In this document: one piece after another, positions 25,790 to 33,566 of the stretch
Position numbering within the stretch: position 1 is the stretch's first letter
How the letters are laid out: each line of letters starts with the position of its first letter
Assembly: GCA_029261795.1 (NCBI GenBank)
Contig: JAJDAP010000019.1
Location: 1-64,000 of the forward strand
Reading direction: 5' to 3'
Source: Deltaproteobacteria bacterium
GTDB lineage: Bacteria; Myxococcota_A; UBA9160; UBA6930
DNA: 64,000 nucleotides
Program-made: the position numbers and the translations under genes
Notes under the pieces: model-generated
Database searches by the model: none
The model's input: only the letters and a program-made list of their open reading frames with translations
What the model was told of the DNA's origin: nothing

Positions 25790-26320
25790 ATGAATCCCGG
25801 CGGCATCCGGCGCGGCCTCCACTCCGGGTACGCGCTGACCTCGCTGTTGTTGATCGCGTCGGGCCTGCTCCTGTGGGATGCCGACCTCCGCACGCGAATC
25901 GTGGGGGGATACGGCCGGGAGATCCTGGATTTCCACCTGTGGGTAGGCTGGCTGTTCGTCGCTCTTCCGCTCCTGGTGCTGGCCACCGCCCGCCCGCTGC
26001 TTCGCGACCTCAGGCGGCGCCTCGGCCCGCCGGATCCGCCCCTTGCGTGGCCCAAGGTCCACATCGTGGGCAGCCTGTTGGCCGTAAGCGTGCTCAGCGC
26101 CACCGGTGTCGTCCTCTGGGCAGACCCTGAACTGCCGCTGGCATGGGTGGACGCGATGAGTGCACTCCACCTGGCGACGAGCGGGCTGCTGACCCTGTCG
26201 ATCCCCGTCCACCTCGTGCTCGCTCGGCGAAAGATTGCGAGCCGGAGCCGCGAGATCCTCGGTCGTGCGTCGGCCGACGGTCCCCCGTCCCCGTTCGACT
26301 TCAATGAGAGCGGCGACTGA
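25790..26320 (+). CDS. Di-heme-type membrane cytochrome b
   Basis: A 176-aa membrane protein with four predicted helices: GYALTSLLLIASGLLLW, LWVGWLFVALPLLVLA, HIVGSLLAVSVLSATGVVLW and a fourth holding LHLATSGLLTLSIPVHLVL. His residues in LHSG, DFHLW, KVHIV, ALHLA and PVHLV sit at helix ends, as in cytochrome b561 / formate-dehydrogenase gamma proteins that bind two hemes b and exchange electrons with the quinone pool. A full AGGAGG site precedes ATG 25790 by 4 nt. It is followed 112 bp later by alpha-3, with operator D between, and is the only membrane anchor in the cluster. Confidence 0.82.
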   Translation: MNPGGIRRGLHSGYALTSLLLIASGLLLWDADLRTRIVGGYGREILDFHLWVGWLFVALPLLVLATARPLLRDLRRRLGPPDPPLAWPKVHIVGSLLAVSVLSATGVVLWADPELPLAWVDAMSALHLATSGLLTLSIPVHLVLARRKIASRSREILGRASADGPPSPFDFNESGD

Positions 26321-26344
26321 ATCCGTCGTCTCGAGCTTGCGGCT

Positions 26345-26358
26345 ATGACGCCCGTCAT
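26345..26358. promoter_or_regulatory. Crp/Fnr-type operator D (alpha-3 promoter)
   Basis: Perfect ATGAC-GCCC-GTCAT flanked by T and A. TATCCC (26381-26386) lies 32 bp from the centre, predicting transcription from about 26393 and a 40-nt leader to the alpha-3 ATG. It gives alpha-3/beta-2 their own promoter although the cytochrome b gene just upstream has operator C. Confidence 0.75.
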
Positions 26359-26432
26359 AACACCCGCGCGCGGGAAGAGATATCCCTTTCGAGGCGCGCG
26401 CCGGAGCATGGCGACGAGCAGGGAGGATTCCG

Positions 26433-29216
26433 ATGGCGGAAGCGATTTCTCGACGCACCGAGGGAACCTGGGCAGACGTCTACCGGGATCGTTGGACCTG
26501 GGACAGCGTGCATTTCGGGAGCCACGCGGTGGATTGCTATCCCGGCGGCTGTTCATGGCGCGTGTTCGTGAAGGACGGCAAGGTCGTGCGCGAGGAGCAG
26601 GCCGCACTTCACACACCGGTCGAAGCCGGCATCCCCGACATGAACCCGATGGGTTGCCAGAAGGGTGCGTGTTGGGGCCACTGTCACTACTCGCAGGACC
26701 GGGTGACCCATCCGCTCAAGCGCGTCGGCGAGCGCGGTCAAGGAAAGTTCGAGCGTGTCTCTTGGGACGAAGCTCTGGGCGACATCGCCGATGCCATGCT
26801 GGACGCGATCGAGGACCAGGGGCCGGAAGCGATCCTCTCGCTGCTGACACCCGAAGTCGGCGCAGCCCCTGCGCGGCTCTTCGCCAACTTCCTCGGCACG
26901 CCGACGACCGATGGCAACGCGGAGTTCCAGGACTTCAGCCCGGGTTGGCACCTGACCTGGGGCCTCTACAACCCCGTGTCGACCATGGACGACTGGTTCC
27001 TCGCGGAGCTCACGCTGATCTGGCACGCCAATCCCGTCTACACGAATATCCACTGGTACCACTACCTCGCCGAATCCCGTTACAACGGCGGCGAGGTGGT
27101 GACCATCGCTCCCGACTACAGCCCGTCAGCGATTCACGCCGATCATCATCAGCCGATCCGGATCGGCACGGATGCCGCGTTCGCGCTCGCGATGTGCAAG
27201 GTGATCATCGACGCCGGGCTCTACCAGAAGCAGTTCGTTCAGGAGCAGACCGATCTGCCCCTGCTGGTGAGAACGGACACCGGCCGTTTCCTGCGCGGGA
27301 ACGAGATGATGGCCGGCGATCGGGAGGATCAGTTCTTCTGGTGGGACACCCGGACCGGCTCCGCGGTGCCCGCGCCGCGCGGGACGCTGGCCACCGCGGG
27401 CGTGGATCCGGCCCTCGAGGGGCGCTTCACCACGACGCTCGTGGACGGCACCAGCGTGGAAGTCGAACCGGTGATGGCGCGGCTTCGGCGTCATCTCGAG
27501 GACTACACCCCCGAGAAGGCCGGAGAGATCTGCGAGATCCACCCCGACAACATCCGCCAGCTCGCTCGCAAGGTGGCCACGCGCAAGACCAAGATCTTCA
27601 TCGGTTGGAACTCGGGCAAGTACTACCACGGCGATCTGATGGAACGCGCCATGGCCCTGCTGCTCGGGCTCACCGGCAACTGGGGAAAGAAGGGAACCGG
27701 GACGCGCTCCTGGGCGATCATGGGAATGGACGGCGGCTCGTTCATGGCGCGCAAGGCCGGACCGGGCCAGGAGGAAGCGCAGAAGCTGATCACCCAGCTG
27801 ATGGCGATGCGGCGCCTGCTCACCCTGGAGGATCCCACGCTGACGGCGGAGATGACCCAGAACCGCGCCGCCGAGGCCGCCGGCGAACTCGGCGGCATGG
27901 GCGTCGTCGTTCCGCCGGCCTTCGTCTGGTACCACCAGTTCGGTTACAAGGAGCGCTGGAACAACCCCGAGAACAACGATCCGTCGATGAAGCGGACCTT
28001 CGACGAGTACATCCGCGAAGCCGTCGACAAGGGCTGGTGGGACCAGAGCTACGCGAAGGCCTACGAGGAAGTGGAACCCCGGGTGTTGTTCGAGGCGGGT
28101 GGAAACCTGCTACGGCGACAGCGTGGCGGACAGAAGCTCCTGCTGGAGAGTCTATGGCCGAAGCTGGAGATGGTGGTTTCCTGCGACTATCGAATGACGA
28201 CCACCGGCCTCTACTCGGACTACATCCTGCCCGCGGCCCAGCACTACGAAAAGCTGGGCAACAGCATGCCCTCCGTGCACCACCTGAACTTCGTCCTCTG
28301 CGACCGCGCGGTGGAGCCGCTCGGCGAGGCACTTCCCGACTACGAGATCGGCGTCCGAATCCTCGCTGCGATCGAAGACCGGGCTCGCAAGCGGGGCATG
28401 CGCGAGTTCAAGGACCGCAAGGGAAACGTGCGCACTCTCGAGAACCTGGTAGCGACCGCGACACTGGGCGGTGCGATGCGCGAGGAAGAGACCCGCTTCG
28501 ACGAGTCGATCCGCGACAACGCGGTCTACGGCGTCCTGCCGAAGGGAACCACGCTGAACACCTTGCGCGAGAAGGGGCAGGTCCGCTTCACCGGCTGGGG
28601 AACCGTTGGCCACGGGATCTCCCAAGCATCGACGATCAAGGAGGATGAGGTCCACAACCCCCTGCGTTGGCACACCGAAGACAAGGTGCCCTACGACACG
28701 CTGGTGCGTCGCGCCCAGTACTACATCGATCACGAGTGGTTCCTGGAAGCCGGCGAGGAACTGCCCACGCACAAGGAGCCGCCGGCGCACGGCGGTGCGA
28801 AGCGACGCTTCATGATGACCAGCGGCCACAACCGCTGGAGCGTTCACTCCATGAACATGACGAATAACGTCATCATGAACACGTACCGTGGCGAACCGTT
28901 CGTGTGTCTGAACGACGACGACGCCGCCGGGCTCGGCATCGAGAACGGAGAGCAGGTCAAGCTCGTCAGCGACGTGGGCGAGAGCCTCCTTGCCGCCAAG
29001 ATCACGCCCTCCTGCCGGCCGGGTCAGGTGATCGTGTACAACGGCTTCGAGCCTTACATGCACGAGAACTGGTACAGCCAGGCCGATCTCGAACCCGGTC
29101 ACGTGAAGCACCTGGGCCTGGTCGGGAACTACGGACACTTGAAGTACCGGATGTTCTCCTGGCAGCCGATCCCGGCCGATCGGGCCGTCCGCGTCGACGT
29201 CGAGCGGGTCGCCTGA
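26433..29216 (+). CDS. Type II DMSO-reductase-family molybdoenzyme, alpha subunit 3 (no Tat signal)
   Basis: A 927-aa catalytic subunit. FS0 ligands lie in SHAVDCYPGGCSWRVFVKDG and MNPMGCQKGAC; MDDWFLAELTLIWHANPVYT holds the candidate Asp molybdenum ligand; APDYSPSAIHADHH and GHNRWSVHSMNM match the other alphas. The start at 26433 has AGGGAGG 6 nt upstream, and the protein goes straight from MAEAISRRTEGTWADVY into the mature fold: no Tat signal hydrophobic stretch, unlike alphas 1, 2 and 4. So it should stay in the cytoplasm, as NarG and assimilatory enzymes do. It is paired with beta-2, 34 bp downstream, and perhaps with the cytochrome b upstream. Confidence 0.88.
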   Translation: MAEAISRRTEGTWADVYRDRWTWDSVHFGSHAVDCYPGGCSWRVFVKDGKVVREEQAALHTPVEAGIPDMNPMGCQKGACWGHCHYSQDRVTHPLKRVGERGQGKFERVSWDEALGDIADAMLDAIEDQGPEAILSLLTPEVGAAPARLFANFLGTPTTDGNAEFQDFSPGWHLTWGLYNPVSTMDDWFLAELTLIWHANPVYTNIHWYHYLAESRYNGGEVVTIAPDYSPSAIHADHHQPIRIGTDAAFALAMCKVIIDAGLYQKQFVQEQTDLPLLVRTDTGRFLRGNEMMAGDREDQFFWWDTRTGSAVPAPRGTLATAGVDPALEGRFTTTLVDGTSVEVEPVMARLRRHLEDYTPEKAGEICEIHPDNIRQLARKVATRKTKIFIGWNSGKYYHGDLMERAMALLLGLTGNWGKKGTGTRSWAIMGMDGGSFMARKAGPGQEEAQKLITQLMAMRRLLTLEDPTLTAEMTQNRAAEAAGELGGMGVVVPPAFVWYHQFGYKERWNNPENNDPSMKRTFDEYIREAVDKGWWDQSYAKAYEEVEPRVLFEAGGNLLRRQRGGQKLLLESLWPKLEMVVSCDYRMTTTGLYSDYILPAAQHYEKLGNSMPSVHHLNFVLCDRAVEPLGEALPDYEIGVRILAAIEDRARKRGMREFKDRKGNVRTLENLVATATLGGAMREEETRFDESIRDNAVYGVLPKGTTLNTLREKGQVRFTGWGTVGHGISQASTIKEDEVHNPLRWHTEDKVPYDTLVRRAQYYIDHEWFLEAGEELPTHKEPPAHGGAKRRFMMTSGHNRWSVHSMNMTNNVIMNTYRGEPFVCLNDDDAAGLGIENGEQVKLVSDVGESLLAAKITPSCRPGQVIVYNGFEPYMHENWYSQADLEPGHVKHLGLVGNYGHLKYRMFSWQPIPADRAVRVDVERVA

Positions 29217-29250
29217 TCGACCCAGGAAAGAAGCAAGGAGTCACGACACC

Positions 29251-30288
29251 ATGGCAACGCTCATTCGATCGAACCGTCAACTCGCCTGGGTCTTCGACCT
29301 CAACAAATGCATCGGCTGCCAGACCTGCTCGGTCGCCTGTCGGGTGCTCTGGAACGAGGGAGAGGAGGGGGCGGAGCAACAGTGGTGGATGTCCGTGAAC
29401 ACCATGCCCGGCCGTGGTACGCCGAAGGATTGGGAGAGCATGGGCGGCGGCTACGACGCGAACGGCGTGCTCCAGTCCGGGCAGGTACCGACCCCCGAGC
29501 AGTTCGGCGGCGGCTGGGACTACAACTACGACGAGGTGCTACGCGGCGGCCACGGTCGGAGCGTCCACCTGCAGAAGACCGCGGGCAGCAAGACCTGGGG
29601 CATGAACTGGGACGAGGACGAAGGCGCGGGCGAGTTCCCCAACGCCTACTTCTTCTACGCGCCGCGCATGTGCAACCACTGCAGCGAGCCGGCCTGCCTC
29701 GAAGCGTGCCCGACCGGCGCACTCTTCAAGCGAGAGGAGGACGGACTCGTACTTCGCGACGAAGACACCTGCCAGGGCAATCAGCACTGTGCCGGCGCCT
29801 GTCCCTACAAGAAGATCTACTTCAACGAGGCGCGCGGCGTCAGCCAACACTGCATCGGTTGCTTCCCGCGCATCGAGCAGGGCGTCGCGCCCGCTTGTGT
29901 TCGGCAGTGCCCGGGACGCGCCGCCTTCGTGGGCTACCTCGACGACGACGATGGCGCGGTGTCGAAGCTCGTGAAGAAATGGAAGGTGGCGTTGCCGCTC
30001 CATCCCGAAATGGGCACGAAGCCGAACGTCTACTACGTGCCGCCGCTGGCGCCGGCACCGCTCCGTGAGGACGGCAGCTTCGACGAAGGCGGCGACCGCA
30101 TTCCGCCCTCCTACCTGGAGGGGCTGTTCGGTACCGAGGTCCACGGCGCCCTCGACGTCCTACGGACCGAGCTCGACCGCAAGCGTCGCGGACGCGAATC
30201 GGAAGTGATGGATACGCTGATCCTCTACCGCTGGAAGGATGCCCTCGGTCACCTGGACCGGGATCCCGCCGAGATCGTCTGGGAGTGA
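29251..30288 (+). CDS. Molybdoenzyme iron-sulfur beta subunit 2
   Basis: A 345-aa paralogue of beta-1, same architecture: CIGCQTCSVAC, CNHCSEPACLEAC, CQGNQHCAGAC and CIGCFPRIEQGVAPACVRQC. Asn occupies the position of the fourth ligand in the third group, so again a [3Fe-4S] cluster is predicted. The shared segments GAGEFPNAYFFY and CPYKKIYFNEA make the relationship clear. It follows alpha-3 by 34 bp and ends 4 bp before the convergent alpha-4 gene, so it may also serve alpha-4, which has no beta of its own. Confidence 0.92.
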   Translation: MATLIRSNRQLAWVFDLNKCIGCQTCSVACRVLWNEGEEGAEQQWWMSVNTMPGRGTPKDWESMGGGYDANGVLQSGQVPTPEQFGGGWDYNYDEVLRGGHGRSVHLQKTAGSKTWGMNWDEDEGAGEFPNAYFFYAPRMCNHCSEPACLEACPTGALFKREEDGLVLRDEDTCQGNQHCAGACPYKKIYFNEARGVSQHCIGCFPRIEQGVAPACVRQCPGRAAFVGYLDDDDGAVSKLVKKWKVALPLHPEMGTKPNVYYVPPLAPAPLREDGSFDEGGDRIPPSYLEGLFGTEVHGALDVLRTELDRKRRGRESEVMDTLILYRWKDALGHLDRDPAEIVWE

Positions 30289-30292
30289 GCTG

Positions 30293-33151
30293 CTAGGCGG
30301 TCTCCGGCAGGGGAGCCAGGTCGACCCGGGTGTCGCGGTCGACCTGGTTCGGCTCGTAGTGCGAGTAGCCCCAGTGCAGCTGGCCATAGTCGCCGACGAG
30401 CTGGGTGATCTTGAACGGGCTCGGCGCCAGGGACTGGTGACAGCGGCCTCCGCGGAACTGGTAGGGCTCCCAGGCGTGGAAGATGTGGGCCTGGCGCGGC
30501 TGGATCGCTCCCGTGAGTTTGGCGCGGCAGACGAACTCGCCCAGGTCGTTGAAGACGCGCACCAGGCCGTGATCCCGGATCCCGCGCGCGCCGGCGTCCG
30601 TCTCGTTCAGGTAGATCACGGGCTCTCCACGTTGTAGCCGGAGCATCAGATCCTGGTCGCGCCACATGGCGTGCACGCTCCAGCGGGTGTGCCCGCCCGT
30701 GAGCGTGAAGGGATGGGCGCCGCCACTGGCCGGCGGCGCCTTGTGCATCGGCAGCTCTTCCCCGACCTCGAGGAACCAGGGATGGTCGATGTAGAACTGC
30801 TGGCGGCCCGTGAGCGTCGGGTAGGGATGCTTCTTCTCGACGAAGTCCCGCAGCGGCACAACGGGTTCGTCGGGGTCGTAGTCGGAGTAGATCCCGGCGG
30901 TTCCGCCCGCCGAACCGAGGCTGCTGATCCGCATGGCCCCGCCCCGTTTGCGCAGCGTCGCGAGATCGATTCCCTTCGACGCCCCGGAGGCGCCCAGGAT
31001 GAACTCGGCGATCGCCTCTTCGTCACGCGGCCCGAAGCGACCCGAATCGCTGAAACGTTCACCGAGATCGCCGAGGCTGCACGCCTGACCCCGGAACCCG
31101 CGCACCTGGGTAATCTCCCGGCGCTCGGCATCGCTGCCCACCTGCTGCGCCAGCAGCGAGAAGATCTCCCATTCGGGCTTCGATTCCCCGAGTGGCGCGA
31201 CGGCACGGTCGCCTAGCGTGAGATAGGGAACGAAGCTGGCGATGTACTTGATTCCGACCTTCTCGTACCAACCTGCGGCCGGGAGCAGAAAATCCGCGTG
31301 ACGCCCGGTTTCGTTGAGCCGGAAGTTGATGTCGACCACCAGTCGGGCGGAGCTGAACAACGTCTCGCGCACACGCCATCCCATCCGCGTGTGCCGCAGG
31401 ACGTTTCCGAACAGAGAGAACACGACGTCGGGCGGGCGTTCGCCGGGGGGCGGAGAGATCGGGAAGTGGCCCTTCTGAAGGGCCTCCTCGAGGTAGGGGG
31501 CGGCTCCGCGTTCCAGCCCGGGATCGCCGTGGGCCGCCGCCGTCTCGAACTCTGCGAGGCCGCCGTGGACCGCGTGAAAGATCGTGCTCGGGATGTACAT
31601 CGACTCGAACTCGGCGCGCAGGGCCTTGGGGTCGACCATCGACCGCGCGGCGGTCCAGGCCAGGCTGGGAAGTCCCAGCCGATCTTGCATCGCGACCAGT
31701 CCCATGCCGTCGAGCGCGACGAATGCGCCGGAGCGCCAACCGCCACCCGCGCGGCCCAGGTTCCCGGTGAGTGAGGCGAGCAGGATCTGCGAGCGCTGCG
31801 CCAGATCGGAATGATAGTTCTTGCACATGCCCCACTGCGAGAGGATGAGCGCCGAGTCGGCCGCCGCGAACTCCCGGCCGAATCGGCGGATCAGTCCGGC
31901 GGAAAGACCCGTGATGCCCGCGGCGGCCTCGGGCTCGGCGCTGGCCAGCCGCTCACGCAGCAGGGAGAAAGCCGTGCGCACCGCGGTCCGCCTCCCATCC
32001 AGCAGCGTGACCTCCGCGCGGACATCCAACTGCGGCATCACGCCATCCGGGACACGCAGACTTCGCTGGTCGCTGCCGGCGCAACCCGGTGCCCACGCAG
32101 GCGCGGCCGCGCCGCCATCCCACCACGCGAAGACATCACTCCGTCCGCCGCGGACCACGTCCGCCTCGCGCAGGAAGCGCCCATCGTCAGCGCGGATCAG
32201 GAACGGGAGATCGGTCTGCTCGAGCAGGTACTCCTCGTCGTAGAGCCCCTCCTCGATCACGAGCTGGCAAGCGGCCAACGCCAGCGCGGCATCGGTTCCG
32301 GGGCGAACGGGCACGAAGCAATCGGCGTGGATCGAACTCTGGTTGTAGTCCGGTGCGACGACCACCACGCGAGCCCCGTTGTAGCGGGCCTCGTTCACGA
32401 AGTGCGCATCGGGGATCCGCGCGGTTGCGGGATTGCATGCCCACAGCACCAGGTACTTCGAGCGGAACCAGTCGTCCGAGCTGCCATCGGTGTGGGGGGT
32501 TCCGAGCGTGATGGTGCCGCCGACGGCGAGATCACCGATCTGGGCCATCGAGTCCGTGATCGGCGCGCCGATCTGGCGGAAGAAGCGAAGACCGGCCGCC
32601 GTGTTGGCGCCGTAGTCGACGTTCGGGCCGAGTTCCAGCACGACGCCTTCGCCGCCCCGCTCGGCGAGCGTGTCCACCAGCCCCGACGCGATCTCGCCGA
32701 GCGCCTCGTCCCAGGAGACCCGCCGGAACTTCCCCGAGCCGCGCCCCCCGATCTGCTTCAGCGGATGGCGCAATCGGGCGCTGCTGGTCATGAGGTCGCT
32801 GCAACTCGCGCCCTTCTGGCAGCCCCGCGGATTCCAGTCCGGCACCTCTGCGTTGGAGGCGATGTAAGGCGCGGATTGCTCCTCGCGCCACACGATGCCG
32901 TCGCGCACGTAGAGGTTCCAGGCGCAGGACGACACGCAGTTCACGTTCGTATGGGTTCCGCACGCGACGCGATCCCAGCTCCAACGCTGCCGGTAGACGT
33001 CCCGCCAGTCCCCGTACCCAAGCGACGCAGCCACCACGGGAGGCGAGCTCGGGCGCAAGCGGTGCAGACTCACGCCGAGGGCGGTCGCCGCTCCGACGAG
33101 CGCAGTGGCCGCTCCCGCACGCAGGAACTCGCGTCGAGACAAGGACACCAC
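30293..33151 (-). CDS. Type II DMSO-reductase-family molybdoenzyme, alpha subunit 4
   Basis: A 952-aa catalytic subunit with a Tat signal (SRREFLRAGAAT, Arg pair at residues 6-7). FS0 region THTNVNCVSSCAWN and WNPRGCQKGASC; SSDDWFRSKYLVLWACNP holds the candidate molybdenum Asp; APDYNQSSIHADCF and GGHTRWSVHAMWRD follow the family. Overall closest in motif wording to alpha-1 (for example GMCKNYHSDLAQR versus GACKHYHSDLAQR). It is a stand-alone gene, with operator E 69 bp upstream and no beta, gamma or chaperone of its own, so it presumably borrows beta-1/gamma or beta-2 and the single TorD. Confidence 0.88.
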   Translation of the reverse strand: MVSLSRREFLRAGAATALVGAATALGVSLHRLRPSSPPVVAASLGYGDWRDVYRQRWSWDRVACGTHTNVNCVSSCAWNLYVRDGIVWREEQSAPYIASNAEVPDWNPRGCQKGASCSDLMTSSARLRHPLKQIGGRGSGKFRRVSWDEALGEIASGLVDTLAERGGEGVVLELGPNVDYGANTAAGLRFFRQIGAPITDSMAQIGDLAVGGTITLGTPHTDGSSDDWFRSKYLVLWACNPATARIPDAHFVNEARYNGARVVVVAPDYNQSSIHADCFVPVRPGTDAALALAACQLVIEEGLYDEEYLLEQTDLPFLIRADDGRFLREADVVRGGRSDVFAWWDGGAAAPAWAPGCAGSDQRSLRVPDGVMPQLDVRAEVTLLDGRRTAVRTAFSLLRERLASAEPEAAAGITGLSAGLIRRFGREFAAADSALILSQWGMCKNYHSDLAQRSQILLASLTGNLGRAGGGWRSGAFVALDGMGLVAMQDRLGLPSLAWTAARSMVDPKALRAEFESMYIPSTIFHAVHGGLAEFETAAAHGDPGLERGAAPYLEEALQKGHFPISPPPGERPPDVVFSLFGNVLRHTRMGWRVRETLFSSARLVVDINFRLNETGRHADFLLPAAGWYEKVGIKYIASFVPYLTLGDRAVAPLGESKPEWEIFSLLAQQVGSDAERREITQVRGFRGQACSLGDLGERFSDSGRFGPRDEEAIAEFILGASGASKGIDLATLRKRGGAMRISSLGSAGGTAGIYSDYDPDEPVVPLRDFVEKKHPYPTLTGRQQFYIDHPWFLEVGEELPMHKAPPASGGAHPFTLTGGHTRWSVHAMWRDQDLMLRLQRGEPVIYLNETDAGARGIRDHGLVRVFNDLGEFVCRAKLTGAIQPRQAHIFHAWEPYQFRGGRCHQSLAPSPFKITQLVGDYGQLHWGYSHYEPNQVDRDTRVDLAPLPETA

Positions 33152-33213
33152 ACTACCTCCACCGGCAAGGGCCCGATACCGAGGAAGCTAGTCTTTGCAG
33201 GTCAGGGCGCGGT

Positions 33214-33227
33214 ATGACGCCCGTCAT
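33214..33227. promoter_or_regulatory. Crp/Fnr-type operator E (alpha-4 promoter)
   Basis: Perfect ATGAC-GCCC-GTCAT, same spacer as operator D. Minus-strand TAGCTT (33185-33190) lies 33 bp from the centre; the leader to ATG 33151 would be about 27 nt. Confidence 0.72.
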
Positions 33228-33566
33228 GGCGTGCGGACATTCTTTCCGTGAAGGAAGATCCGACGCGACGCCTCTCGGCTTTGCGTGAATGGCGAATCCT
33301 CTTCAGTGACGGACGTCGATACGACCGCGTGACGCTCGTACTTGTTCGAGCATCAATGAAGTGATCGGACGTTCGAGCCGCTGCTATGCGTGATATGCCC
33401 ACTGGTCCACATGGGTCTTTCGGGTCCAACTGGGGCGCCCAGGGGCAAATCCGCCACCGGTCGCGCTCCTCGCCTCGGCGTGTTCGCGAGTTCAGGCGAA
33501 CCGCAGGCTCCTAGCGCTAGTCTCTCGATTCGCTCCGCTGATGGGGCGCTGGGATCGGGAGGCGGC
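33228..33566. other. Intergenic region, no convincing gene
   Basis: Between operator E and the phospholipase D gene. Codon pattern is weaker than in flanking genes. A 38-codon frame starting GTG at about 33248 (VKEDPTRRLSALREW...) has no recognisable homology and no ribosome site. Otherwise I see nothing; the promoter of the phospholipase D gene must lie here. Confidence 0.5.

Noticed and set aside
26345-28648. A 767-codon plus frame that begins inside operator D
   Set aside because: Arg/Gly-rich shadow of alpha-3 in another frame, with no family motifs.
33202-33429. 75-codon minus frame before the phospholipase D gene
   Set aside because: Covers operator E, lacks a ribosome site and shows no codon bias like its neighbours.
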